Assembly: GCA_002869895.2 (NCBI GenBank)
Contig: NEWP02000021.1
Coordinates: 91,491-155,490 of the forward strand
Length of the DNA stretch: 64,000 nt
DNA from: Nitrospira sp. CG24E
GTDB taxonomy: Bacteria; Nitrospirota; Nitrospiria; Nitrospirales; Nitrospiraceae
Direction: 5' to 3'
Below are positions 47,238 through 55,532 of this stretch, piece by piece. Below the pieces are notes generated by a model. It was not told the DNA's origin. It did not search any database and saw only the letters and a program-made list of their open reading frames with translations. Within the stretch, counting starts at the first letter, position 1. Each line of letters begins with the position of its first letter. The position numbers and the translations under genes were made by a program.

Positions 47238-49412
47238 ATGAAACTGATTCGAACACTTCTGGATCGTCTGTCCGATAGCCTCTTTGTCTCCGTTCCGGAG
47301 ATGCGCGGGCTGGCGGCCGAGCCATCCAACATTCCTCCGTTGCGTCTGGTGTCGGACAAACCCGTGCTTTCGGCGCCGGTCGATACGGCGGCCCGTCGCC
47401 CAACCAATCCGATCAGCCAGATGGATGCGCTCGACGATGCGGTCAGGCGCAGTCAAGGCTGGTTTTTATCCAGACAACATACAACAGAGGGCTATTGGGT
47501 TGCGGAGCTTGAAGCAGATACCACGTTGACGGCCGAGTATCTCATGCTGCGGCGGTTTCTTGAGCGGGTCGATCCCGAGCGGGAACGCCGGGCAGTCCAT
47601 TATCTCCGCGCCATGCAGTTGCCCGATGGAGGCTGGCCGATTTTCTACGGAGGGCCTTCAGAGATCAGCGCCTCCGTGAAGGCCTATTTTGCGTTGAAGT
47701 TGAGCGGGGTGTCGGTAGATGAGCCCTTCATGGTGCGCGCCAAGGACTGTGTCCTCGCGAAGGGTGGAGTGGTGCAAGCGAATGTGTTTACCAAAATCGC
47801 GCTGGCGCTGTTTGACCAATACGACTGGGAAGGCGTCCCTCACATGCCGGTTGAGCTGATGCTGCTCCCGAAGGGATTCTACTTTAATATCTATGCCATT
47901 TCCTATTGGTCCCGCGCCGTTTTAGTTCCATTGCTGATTATTTTCGCACACCGCCCGGTGTGTCAGATCCCGCGGGAGCAGGGGATCGAGGAGTTGTATC
48001 TCATTCCGCGCAAGGAGATCCGTTATTGGAAGTTCCCGCCGTTCAATAAAGACCAAAAGTGGTTCACCCCGCACAATCTCTTTGTCGCACTGGATGCGAT
48101 GCTGAAGCTCTACGACCGAATGCCTCTCTTGTGGCTGCGCGAAAAAGCGGTGCATCGCACTGCGACTTGGATGTTGGAACATATTAAAGGCAGTGGTGGA
48201 CTGGGGGCCATTTATCCGGCGATGAGCAATTCGATCATAGCGCTGCAGTGCTTGGGCTACCAGGTCGACGATCCTCTGGTGCGGAAAGCGCTTCACGAAA
48301 TCGAAGCATTGGAAGTCTACGACAAGGCTTCGATCGGCGATCAGCGCGTCGATACGCTCCATCTTCAGCCCTGCCACTCTCCTATCTGGGATACGGCATT
48401 ACTGCTGAATGCCTTGATCGAGACCGGCATGCCGCAGGATCACCCTTCCCTTCAGAAAGCGGCTGCCTATTTGGTTTCGCGCCAGACAAAAACGGTGGGA
48501 GATTGGAAGTTCTCGTCTCCCGATGCAGAACCTGGGGGCTGGTACTTCCAGTTTGAGAACGAGCTGTACCCCGATGTGGATGACTCGGCCGTGGTGTTGA
48601 TGGGGCTGTCAAAAATCCAGATGTCTCAGACGACGGATTTACAGGAATCCATCCAGCGGGGGATGAAGTGGGTTCTTGCCATGCAAGGATCCGATGGCGG
48701 GTGGGGCGCATACGACAAGGACAACAACCGCATTGTCTTCAACTATATCCCATTTGCCGACCACCATGCTCTGCTCGATCCGAGCACATCCGACTTGACC
48801 GGACGCTGCCTCGAGATGCTCGCGGCACTGGGCTACGACCAGACGCATCCCGCCGTGGCGCCGGCCCTTCGGTTTCTCAAGCGTGAGCAGGAGGCAGACG
48901 GCAGTTGGTTCGGCCGGTGGGGCGTCAATTATATTTATGGAACCTGGTCCGTCCTCGCCGGTCTTCATGCGATTGGAGAGGATCTCTCGAAGCCCTATGT
49001 TCGCCGTGCGATCACCTGGCTTGAGTCGAAACAGAACCCCGATGGCGGGTGGGGCGAGTCCTGCTTGTCTTACGGCGATCCGGCATGGAGCGGAAAGGGC
49101 GATAGTACGCCTTCCCAAACGGCCTGGGCCATCATGGGGCTCATGTCGGCAGGGATGGCCGATGCCTTCAGCGTCGCTCGCGGCGTGCAGTATCTGCTCC
49201 GCCATCAAACGAAAGATGGGTCGTGGGAAGAGGTCCGCCATACAGGCACCGGATTTCCCCGGGTGTTTTATCTCCGCTACCATTGGTATTGCCAATACTT
49301 TCCCTTATGGGCCTTGGCGATGTATCGGAATCTGCGGACGCGCGGGAAGATGCGAGCTGACGAAGTACGGCAGCAGGTCCTCGCGTCCGGGTGTCATCGA
49401 GCCGATCGTTGA
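47238..49412 (+). CDS. shc: Squalene-hopene cyclase
   Basis: A 724-residue class II terpene cyclase that folds squalene into hopene/hopanol at the membrane. The catalytic DXDD motif is D446-V-D448-D449 (YPDVDDSAVV). Several QW-type repeats are visible, such as RAMQLPDGGWPIFYGG, LAMQGSDGGWGAYDKDN and ESKQNPDGGWGESCLSYGD. An extra 55-60 residues precede the usual start. The stop overlaps the upstream open frame of the hpnG-like gene, and the genes that follow fit one hopanoid and envelope-lipid operon. Confidence 0.95.
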   Translation: MKLIRTLLDRLSDSLFVSVPEMRGLAAEPSNIPPLRLVSDKPVLSAPVDTAARRPTNPISQMDALDDAVRRSQGWFLSRQHTTEGYWVAELEADTTLTAEYLMLRRFLERVDPERERRAVHYLRAMQLPDGGWPIFYGGPSEISASVKAYFALKLSGVSVDEPFMVRAKDCVLAKGGVVQANVFTKIALALFDQYDWEGVPHMPVELMLLPKGFYFNIYAISYWSRAVLVPLLIIFAHRPVCQIPREQGIEELYLIPRKEIRYWKFPPFNKDQKWFTPHNLFVALDAMLKLYDRMPLLWLREKAVHRTATWMLEHIKGSGGLGAIYPAMSNSIIALQCLGYQVDDPLVRKALHEIEALEVYDKASIGDQRVDTLHLQPCHSPIWDTALLLNALIETGMPQDHPSLQKAAAYLVSRQTKTVGDWKFSSPDAEPGGWYFQFENELYPDVDDSAVVLMGLSKIQMSQTTDLQESIQRGMKWVLAMQGSDGGWGAYDKDNNRIVFNYIPFADHHALLDPSTSDLTGRCLEMLAALGYDQTHPAVAPALRFLKREQEADGSWFGRWGVNYIYGTWSVLAGLHAIGEDLSKPYVRRAITWLESKQNPDGGWGESCLSYGDPAWSGKGDSTPSQTAWAIMGLMSAGMADAFSVARGVQYLLRHQTKDGSWEEVRHTGTGFPRVFYLRYHWYCQYFPLWALAMYRNLRTRGKMRADEVRQQVLASGCHRADR

Positions 49413-49465
49413 ATACTCCCCCGCCGACGTCCGTTGGCGTGGAGCATCTCTCCTCAGGATCTACG

Positions 49466-50236
49466 GTGAATCCCATCGCTATCTTCGCTGCAACTCGCTG
49501 GGAACTCCAGGCCGTTCGTCGTGCGCTCGCGACGGATCATACTGCAACCATTGCCGGAGTCCGCTGCCATATCGGGCAGAGAGGGAGTCGCAGCTATTGG
49601 CTCATTCAAACCGGTGTCGGTCCCGTTGCAGCAGCAGCTGTTGCTGCAAAAGTTCTGAAGGCACAGGCCATGTCGCTGGTCATGTCGACGGGATTCGCCT
49701 GCGCCCTCGTTCCGGCTCAGGTGGGAGACCTCCTCATCGGGACATCGGTGTCTTCCGTGCAGGCTGAAGGAGACTGGACCATGGGCGCCAACCCTGTGTT
49801 GTGCGATGAGACGGCACGGGCAGGCCTTCTCGTTGCAGCGCAGGATGCGGGGTTGGTTGCACGGGTCGGAACCTTCGTGTCATCGGAGACCGTGGTCTGT
49901 CAGGCAGAGGGAAAGCGTAGGCTACAATGGCTGACCGGTGCGACAGGGCTGGATATGGAAAGTGCGGCGCTGGCGGCGGTCGCTCAGGAACAGGGCCTGC
50001 CTATGGTGATTGTGCGGACCGTCTCCGATTTGGTGGACGAGGATCTCCCTCTTGACTTCAACCTCTTTCTCAGGCCCACTGGCTGGGTCAAGGGTATGCA
50101 GGAGCTGATCGGCCACCCTTCCAGCTTCGCGGGGCTGAATCGGCTGCGAAAGCAGAGCCAGGTGGCGGCGGATCGATTGACGGAATGGTTTCAGTTCCTT
50201 GCGGAGACCGATAGGGAATCTCTTCTGTCCAGATAA
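49466..50236 (+). CDS. hpnG: Hopanoid-associated phosphorylase (HpnG-like)
   Basis: A 256-residue nucleoside-phosphorylase-fold protein. Start is uncertain: GTG at 49466 directly precedes the conserved NPIAIFAATRWELQAVRRAL, while ATG 49391 would overlap shc. STGFACALVPAQVGDLLIGT and LDMESAALAAVAQEQGLPM are the family purine-binding and catalytic segments. HpnG releases adenine from adenosylhopane, the product of HpnH, which is encoded 9 kb downstream. Its position immediately after shc supports the hopanoid assignment over general MTA/SAH nucleosidase. Confidence 0.82.
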   Translation: MNPIAIFAATRWELQAVRRALATDHTATIAGVRCHIGQRGSRSYWLIQTGVGPVAAAAVAAKVLKAQAMSLVMSTGFACALVPAQVGDLLIGTSVSSVQAEGDWTMGANPVLCDETARAGLLVAAQDAGLVARVGTFVSSETVVCQAEGKRRLQWLTGATGLDMESAALAAVAQEQGLPMVIVRTVSDLVDEDLPLDFNLFLRPTGWVKGMQELIGHPSSFAGLNRLRKQSQVAADRLTEWFQFLAETDRESLLSR

Positions 50237-50250
50237 CCGATGAGTAACCA

Positions 50251-51021
50251 ATGACAAACGTAATTGAACAGTTGGGACAGTGGGCCGTCGGTCGTGTGCG
50301 GGAGATGGGCCGCATGCTGTTGTTTCTGTTGTCGGCTTTTGCCTGGCTGGTGAGGCCTCCGTTCCGATTCCATCAGTTTATGAAACAGCTCCACTTTATC
50401 GGATACAAGTCCGTGTTTGTCGTCGTGCTCACTGCAGGGTTTACGGGGATGGTGTTGGCGCTTCAAGGCTACTACAGCTTGCGGAAATTTGGCTCCGAAG
50501 GGCTGCTGGGCTCCGCAGTGGCGTTGAGCATGATCCGGGAATTGGGGCCGGTGTTGGCAGCATTGATGGTGACGGCACGCGCCGGATCCGCTATGACCGC
50601 GGAAATCGGCATCATGCGGATTACGGAACAGGTCGATGCGCTGGATACCATGGCCATCAATCCGATGCAATATTTGGTTGCGCCAAAATTGGTGGGAGGG
50701 TTGATCGGGGTGCCGCTGCTCGTCGCTTTGTTCGATGTGGTCGGTATTTACGGAGGCTCCCTTGTCGGAGTGGACCTATTGGGTGTGAGCGAAGGGGCCT
50801 ATTGGAACTCGATGGAATCGGCCGTGGAATGGAAAGACGTGTACGGCGGTATTCTGAAGTCGGTCAGCTTCGGGCTGATCGTCAGTTGGGTCTGTTGTTA
50901 TAAAGGGTTCTACACAAGGCAAAGCGCTGAGGGACTTGGGCGTGCGACGACGGAAGCGGTGGTTCTCTCGTCGGTGCTCATCCTCGTATGCGACTATTTC
51001 CTGACCTCGGTGCTGCTCTAG
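50251..51021 (+). CDS. mlaE: MlaE-type lipid ABC transporter permease
   Basis: A 256-residue integral membrane protein with about five helices. The family signature SALVMIRELGPVLAALMVTARAG-like region is at residues about 90-112 here (SMIRELGPVLAALMVTARAG), followed by AEIGIMRITEQVDALDTMAI. It forms the membrane channel of the MlaFEDB-type complex that moves lipids between inner and outer membranes. It starts 14 bases after the hpnG-like stop, so the transporter is physically part of the hopanoid operon. Confidence 0.93.
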   Translation: MTNVIEQLGQWAVGRVREMGRMLLFLLSAFAWLVRPPFRFHQFMKQLHFIGYKSVFVVVLTAGFTGMVLALQGYYSLRKFGSEGLLGSAVALSMIRELGPVLAALMVTARAGSAMTAEIGIMRITEQVDALDTMAINPMQYLVAPKLVGGLIGVPLLVALFDVVGIYGGSLVGVDLLGVSEGAYWNSMESAVEWKDVYGGILKSVSFGLIVSWVCCYKGFYTRQSAEGLGRATTEAVVLSSVLILVCDYFLTSVLL

Positions 51022-51023
51022 AA

Positions 51024-51111
51024 AATGGTCAATGGTCAATGGTTAATGGGTTCGAATCCGACGGGGATCTTGTTCCGTCGCTACCATCACCCATTTACCA
51101 TAAACCATGGG
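51024..51111 (+). repeat. Palindromic mlaE-mlaF spacer
   Basis: AATGGTCAATGGTCAATGG and TTAATGGG face CCCATTTACCATAAACCAT. The arms again are complementary and specific to this gap; CCGACGGGG / TTCCGTCG makes an inner stem. Confidence 0.55.
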
Positions 51112-51122
51112 CTTTGTCGCAG

Positions 51123-51878
51123 ATGATCAGGCTGGTCGGGGTCGAAAAAAAACTTGGTGGGCAGCCGGTGCTGCAGGGGGTCGATCTTTCGATCCCAGTC
51201 GGCAAACTTACGACCATTATCGGCCGCAGCGGAGAGGGAAAGAGCGTGCTTCTCAAACGCATGATCGGGCTTCTGCAGCCTGATCGCGGCGAGGTGTGGG
51301 TCGGCGACGTGGAAATATCCCGCCTGTCTGGGACGCGCTTAAACGATGTGCGCAAACGGTTCGCGATGCTCTTTCAAGGCGCCGCCCTGTTCGACTCCCT
51401 CTCGGTGTTCGAGAATGTGGCCTTCCCATTGCGGGAGAAGTTGCGCATGAAAGGACCGGGAGTGACGAAGCGGGTTGAGGAGAAGCTGGCGGAAGTCGGA
51501 TTGGCGGGGATGGGACACAAGTTTCCCGCCGAGTTGAGCGGCGGCATGAGAAAGCGGGCTGGATTGGCGCGCGCGTTGGTCATGGAGCCGGAGATCATTC
51601 TTTTCGACGAACCCACGACCGGGCTGGATCCTTTGATGGCGAAATCGATTCACGATTTGATTGTCACCATGCAGCAGCGGTTCGGCTTTACCGCGATCAT
51701 GGTCAGCCATGAAATTCCGGAGATCTTCGGAATTTCCGATTGGGTGGCGATGCTTCGGAAAGGTAAGATTGCGTTGATGGCCACGGCCACAGAGTTCCAG
51801 CGGACGACCGATCCGGAGATTCGCGAATTCATTTCAGTCGGTGGAACTGTAGCGTTGCCCGGTTCGCTCGCTGGGTGA
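51123..51878 (+). CDS. mlaF: MlaF-type lipid ABC transporter ATPase
   Basis: A 251-residue ATPase; the ATG at 51123 begins the ABC domain directly (MIRLVGVEKKLGGQPVLQGV). Walker A is GRSGEGKS, the signature LSGGMRKRAGLARAL, and Walker B IILFDEPTTGLDP, with the switch histidine in VSHEIPE. It powers lipid movement by the MlaE permease. The DVRKRFAMLFQGAALFDSLS stretch is typical of MlaF rather than general exporters. Confidence 0.94.
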   Translation: MIRLVGVEKKLGGQPVLQGVDLSIPVGKLTTIIGRSGEGKSVLLKRMIGLLQPDRGEVWVGDVEISRLSGTRLNDVRKRFAMLFQGAALFDSLSVFENVAFPLREKLRMKGPGVTKRVEEKLAEVGLAGMGHKFPAELSGGMRKRAGLARALVMEPEIILFDEPTTGLDPLMAKSIHDLIVTMQQRFGFTAIMVSHEIPEIFGISDWVAMLRKGKIALMATATEFQRTTDPEIREFISVGGTVALPGSLAG

Positions 51879-51894
51879 GGGAGGAGCACCGAAG

Positions 51895-52338
51895 ATGGAA
51901 AAAACCAAGTTGGAGATGGTGGTCGGCGTGTTCGTGCTCGTCGGCGTCTTGTGCCTCGCGTATCTGTCGATCAAGCTCGGGAAACTCGAGATGATCGGCG
52001 GCGATGTTTACGAAGTCGAGGCGCAGTTCAACAGCGCCTCGGGACTCAAACCTGGCTCCACCATTGAAATCGCCGGCGTCGAGGTCGGCCGGGTTCGAGG
52101 GATTACACTCGTCGAGGACCGTGCAAAGGTGAAGTTGGCGGTCAATAAGACGGTGAAGCTCTATACCGACACCTTTGCTTCCATCAAGACGCGGGGCATC
52201 ATCGGAGAAAAATTTTTGGCTCTGGCGCCGGGAGGGGGTGGCGATACGCTCAAACCGGGAGATATGATACGCGACACTGAGTCGGGCCTCGATCTTGAGG
52301 AGTTGGTGAGTCAATATGTGCATGGCAAAGTAAACTGA
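51895..52338 (+). CDS. mlaD: MlaD-type MCE-domain protein
   Basis: A 147-residue protein with one N-terminal membrane helix (MVVGVFVLVGVLCLAYLSI) and a single MCE domain (EVEAQFNSASGLKPGSTIEI, then ASIKTRGIIGEKFLALAPGG). MlaD forms a hexameric ring on the permease and contacts lipid. It is 16 bases after mlaF. Proteins with several MCE domains instead form tunnels; the single domain fits the MlaD class. Confidence 0.92.
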   Translation: MEKTKLEMVVGVFVLVGVLCLAYLSIKLGKLEMIGGDVYEVEAQFNSASGLKPGSTIEIAGVEVGRVRGITLVEDRAKVKLAVNKTVKLYTDTFASIKTRGIIGEKFLALAPGGGGDTLKPGDMIRDTESGLDLEELVSQYVHGKVN

Positions 52339-52344
52339 CCTAAC

Positions 52345-52420
52345 GAGTTTGTTTGGTTGATTTGGTTGAACGAAACTAACCAGGTGAACAAAACAACCCA
52401 AATCAACCAAACAAACTAAA
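52345..52420 (+). repeat. Family F palindromic spacer, copy 2
   Basis: AGTTTGTTTGGTTGATTTGG and its exact complement CCAAATCAACCAAACAAACT bound this element, giving a 20-base perfect stem. AACGAAACTAACC / GTGAACAAAACAACC lies inside. Related to the element at 34959. Confidence 0.75.
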
Positions 52421-52456
52421 TAGACCGAATAACATTTTGGTACAGATGGAGGAGAC

Positions 52457-53107
52457 ATGGAGATCAAGGGATCTGCCGCGACGCAAGCGCAGCGATGGAG
52501 TTGGGGCAGCGTCGTAAGCGGAATGGTCGGTCTGCTGTTGCTTGGCGTGGTTGCGGTTCAGCCGGCAACGGCTGGTGGCGCGACGGATGCCATGAAACAC
52601 ACCATCGACGAGGTGCTCACTACCATTCGGGACAAGGAGCTCAAACAGTCCGGGAAAGCTGAAGAGCGCCGGCAGAAGTTGGAGCAGATTGTCGGAGACC
52701 GGTTCGACTATCAGGAAATGTCGAGGCGATCGCTGGGCGCTCCCTGGAGTACCTTATCCGACAAGGACAAACAAGAATTCGTCGCGCTATTTCAGACGCT
52801 CTTGACCAATTCATATGCCGACAAGATCGAGTCCTACTCGGGAGAAGGTGTGAAGTATATCAATGAACGGACTGAGAATGACTATGCAGAAGTCAGGACC
52901 AAGGTGCTCACCGGCAAGGTCGAAATTCCGCTCGACTACCGTTTGCTCAACAAGGGCGGTGATTGGCGTGTATATGACGTGGTGGTGGACGGTGTCAGTT
53001 TAGTCAATAATTACCGGGGGCAGTTTTCAAAGATCCTCCGGTCTTCAAGCTATGCCGACCTGGTCGATCAGCTTCGCAAGAAGTCCGATAAGATCAAAGC
53101 ACAATAA
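52457..53107 (+). CDS. mlaC: MlaC-type periplasmic lipid-binding protein
   Basis: A 216-residue secreted protein; GGAGGAGAC precedes the ATG at 52457. The signal peptide covers about 40 residues (SGMVGLLLLGVVAVQPATAG). The MlaC fold is indicated by DRFDYQEMSRRSLGAPWSTL and LLNKGGDWRVYDVVVDGVSL. MlaC shuttles a lipid across the periplasm between the MlaFED complex and an outer-membrane partner. No MlaA gene is present; the Omp85-like barrel encoded next may be the outer-membrane partner. Confidence 0.93.
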   Translation: MEIKGSAATQAQRWSWGSVVSGMVGLLLLGVVAVQPATAGGATDAMKHTIDEVLTTIRDKELKQSGKAEERRQKLEQIVGDRFDYQEMSRRSLGAPWSTLSDKDKQEFVALFQTLLTNSYADKIESYSGEGVKYINERTENDYAEVRTKVLTGKVEIPLDYRLLNKGGDWRVYDVVVDGVSLVNNYRGQFSKILRSSSYADLVDQLRKKSDKIKAQ

Positions 53108-53124
53108 CCCTCTCCAGGAATTTC

Positions 53125-54327
53125 ATGACACGACTGCGCGGCCTCGTCGCCGTTGTCATCCTGTTTCTTACGGCGAGCGCTGTTGTGTTGCCGGGCTATG
53201 CGCTGGCCGGTGTTGAATACTTCCCGATTCCATCCGTATCGACCAGCAAAAATGACGGAAACGATGTCGGGTTGATCGTCCCGGTTCTGATCAGCGACCC
53301 TGACGGGGAGCTCAAATATCTCATTGCTCCGATGATCATCCGCAATTCCATCGTTGGAACCCGCGGGGCGCTCAATATATTTCGCTACGACCCGGGCGGG
53401 CGTGAAATGAGGTTTACCGGGTCCTTCACAGAGGAGATCGAGCGAAAAGTGGTATTCAGTTACGCCGATCCGGCTTTCAGCCAGGGACGCTACTCGTTGA
53501 ATTTTGGCGCGTCGTTCTTTAAAAATGCCACGCCTCGGTTTTTCGGACTAGGGCAAGAGACAGCGCTACCGGAGCAAACGAATTACACTGCGCGAGAAGG
53601 GCGGCTGAACTGGCGCTTCGGGATCTACTTGAACGAAGTCACCCAGATTGCCGTCGGCCAGCGGCTCCGCGACGTGCGCCTGCAAAAGGGCGCGACGGAT
53701 CTTCCCTTTACCGTGGACCGTTTCCCTACGGTGGATGGGGTGCAGGGAGAGTCGATCATTCTCGGACATAGGGCGACGTTTTATTACGATACGCGGGACA
53801 GCCTTGTCTCGCCGACCGACGGGATGGCCGTGACCGCCTATGCGGAGGTGAATCAAAATATCCGCAACGGCAGTCATCCCATCTATTCCCGCTATGGGCT
53901 CGAGGTCAAGAAGCTGTTCCCGAGTGAATCGAAACGCGCCATTCTCATCGTTCGGGCTGACCTGCAGGCGACGATCGGGACGGAGGTGCCGTTTTTCGAG
54001 CAAAGTTCGTTGGGCGGGCAAAACAACCTTCGCGGATTCGGGGTCGATCGTTTTATCGACAAGCATCTCGTTTCAGCGAGTATCGAACAGAGAATCCACC
54101 TGGCACGAACGAAGATTGCGGGGGTGACGGCGGATTTTGAGATTGCGCCGTTTTTGGATACGGGGCAGGTCTTCAATAGTTTCAGAGACGTGAGCTTTAG
54201 GGACTATCGGGTCACCCCTGGTATCGGATTCCGCGGGCTGGTCAAACCCAATGTCGTCGGACGCATCGACTACGGCTACAGCCGAGAAGGGGGTGCGGTC
54301 TTTGCGGGGCTGGATTTTCCATACTGA
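53125..54327 (+). CDS. Omp85-superfamily outer-membrane barrel
   Basis: A 400-residue protein with signal peptide (VAVVILFLTASAVVLPGYAL) and a C-terminal bacterial surface antigen-type barrel. Barrel landmarks include GHRATFYYDTRDSLVSPTDG near residue 220, SSLGGQNNLRGFGVDRFIDK near 300 and a C-terminal aromatic residue (GLDFPY). There are no POTRA domains of the usual size before the barrel, unlike BamA or TamA. It starts 17 bases after mlaC, so it is a good candidate for an outer-membrane lipid acceptor that replaces MlaA. Confidence 0.85.
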   Translation: MTRLRGLVAVVILFLTASAVVLPGYALAGVEYFPIPSVSTSKNDGNDVGLIVPVLISDPDGELKYLIAPMIIRNSIVGTRGALNIFRYDPGGREMRFTGSFTEEIERKVVFSYADPAFSQGRYSLNFGASFFKNATPRFFGLGQETALPEQTNYTAREGRLNWRFGIYLNEVTQIAVGQRLRDVRLQKGATDLPFTVDRFPTVDGVQGESIILGHRATFYYDTRDSLVSPTDGMAVTAYAEVNQNIRNGSHPIYSRYGLEVKKLFPSESKRAILIVRADLQATIGTEVPFFEQSSLGGQNNLRGFGVDRFIDKHLVSASIEQRIHLARTKIAGVTADFEIAPFLDTGQVFNSFRDVSFRDYRVTPGIGFRGLVKPNVVGRIDYGYSREGGAVFAGLDFPY

Positions 54328-54347
54328 TTTGCCGAGGAGCTACTGTT

Positions 54348-55358
54348 TTGGGACGCATGTTACTCGGTTTGGGGTTGCTCGCAGGACTCCTCATTGTTGT
54401 CTGTGCCCAGCCCTCGCCGGTTAAAGCAGAGGGGTTCGGCCCATTCCCTGTCAGAAACTTCCAGCCCCTCCAACAGCTGGCCATGAGCATGCCGGGGGAT
54501 CGTGCTGCTGTGTTGAAGCAGGGAGTGGTGGATGTTCGGGTCGAACTTGCGGAGACCGCCAGTGTTTTTAATGATGTCGGATCCCAGGCCAACGTGACGA
54601 TGAAATTCGAGACCCTGCGATCCGGTGTATTTCTTCGCTATGGGGCAACAGAGCGGTGGGAGCTCGCTTTGGAAGTTCCCACCCTCTATCGCAATCGTGG
54701 GTTCATGGATGGTCCCATCAAAGCAGTGGAGGGGGCAACGACTGGCGTGGCGCCGGCCCGAGACGCATTGGCCAACACAGATTATGCTTTCAACATTTCA
54801 CGCGGCGGACGCACCATTGCGAGCGGGCGGGAAGGAGTTGTCGGATTGGGGGACAGCACAGTGATGAGCAAGTATCAATTGTTGCAAGAGGCGGCATGGA
54901 TGCCGACTCTGTCTATCCGTACGGCGTTGAAATTGCCCACGGGGGACCGAAGCCAATTCTACGGGAGCGGCAGTCCGGATTTCGGGTTGGGGTTGGCGGC
55001 TGAAAAAGGGTTCGGCGGCCGCTGGGTCGTCTATGGCAACCTCAACGGAGTGGTTCCGACCGGCCGTATCGCGGGGCAGGCACTCCATCCGACGATATCG
55101 GGGCTTCTCGCAGTGGAATATCTCTGGTCGGACAATCTTTCCTTCACAACACAGCTGGATTACTATTCCTCGCCATTTCATGGTGTGGGCATAAAGGAGC
55201 TGGATAAGGGTGTAGTGGAGTCGGTGTTGGGGTTCAGTTACCGTTTCACCCAACGGTTTCTGTGGCAAGGTTACATGGTCGAAAATCTTGACTTCATCAG
55301 GGGGAGCGCAGCAGACTTCACACTCTCGACCCTGTTGACCTATCGATTTGAGGCATGA
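54348..55358 (+). CDS. DUF3187-family protein
   Basis: A 336-residue protein starting at TTG 54348 behind GAGGAG; ATG 54357 is an alternative. A signal peptide (LLGLGLLAGLLIVVCAQPSP) precedes the family start GFGPFPVRNFQPLQQL. Alternating hydrophobic strands (LRSGVFLRYGATERWELALE, LSIRTALKLPTGDRSQFYGS) and the C-terminal TLLTYRFEA suggest an outer-membrane barrel. DUF3187 proteins are uncharacterised. Its place after the Omp85-like gene in the Mla operon suggests a role at the outer membrane in the same pathway. Confidence 0.78.
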   Translation: MGRMLLGLGLLAGLLIVVCAQPSPVKAEGFGPFPVRNFQPLQQLAMSMPGDRAAVLKQGVVDVRVELAETASVFNDVGSQANVTMKFETLRSGVFLRYGATERWELALEVPTLYRNRGFMDGPIKAVEGATTGVAPARDALANTDYAFNISRGGRTIASGREGVVGLGDSTVMSKYQLLQEAAWMPTLSIRTALKLPTGDRSQFYGSGSPDFGLGLAAEKGFGGRWVVYGNLNGVVPTGRIAGQALHPTISGLLAVEYLWSDNLSFTTQLDYYSSPFHGVGIKELDKGVVESVLGFSYRFTQRFLWQGYMVENLDFIRGSAADFTLSTLLTYRFEA

Positions 55359-55532
55359 GCGGCGCGGGAGGCTCGGCGGTGAGAGGGGCTAACACCTTGA
55401 CAACATGGAACTCACATGTGAAACTCACCCCTGCGGGCTCCAAACTGCCACACCGCAGTGCCGTGGCCATCAGGGCCTAGTTCGTTGCTACAGATGTACA
55501 TGTGTAGGTATTGATGCAAAGGAGCATCTGCT

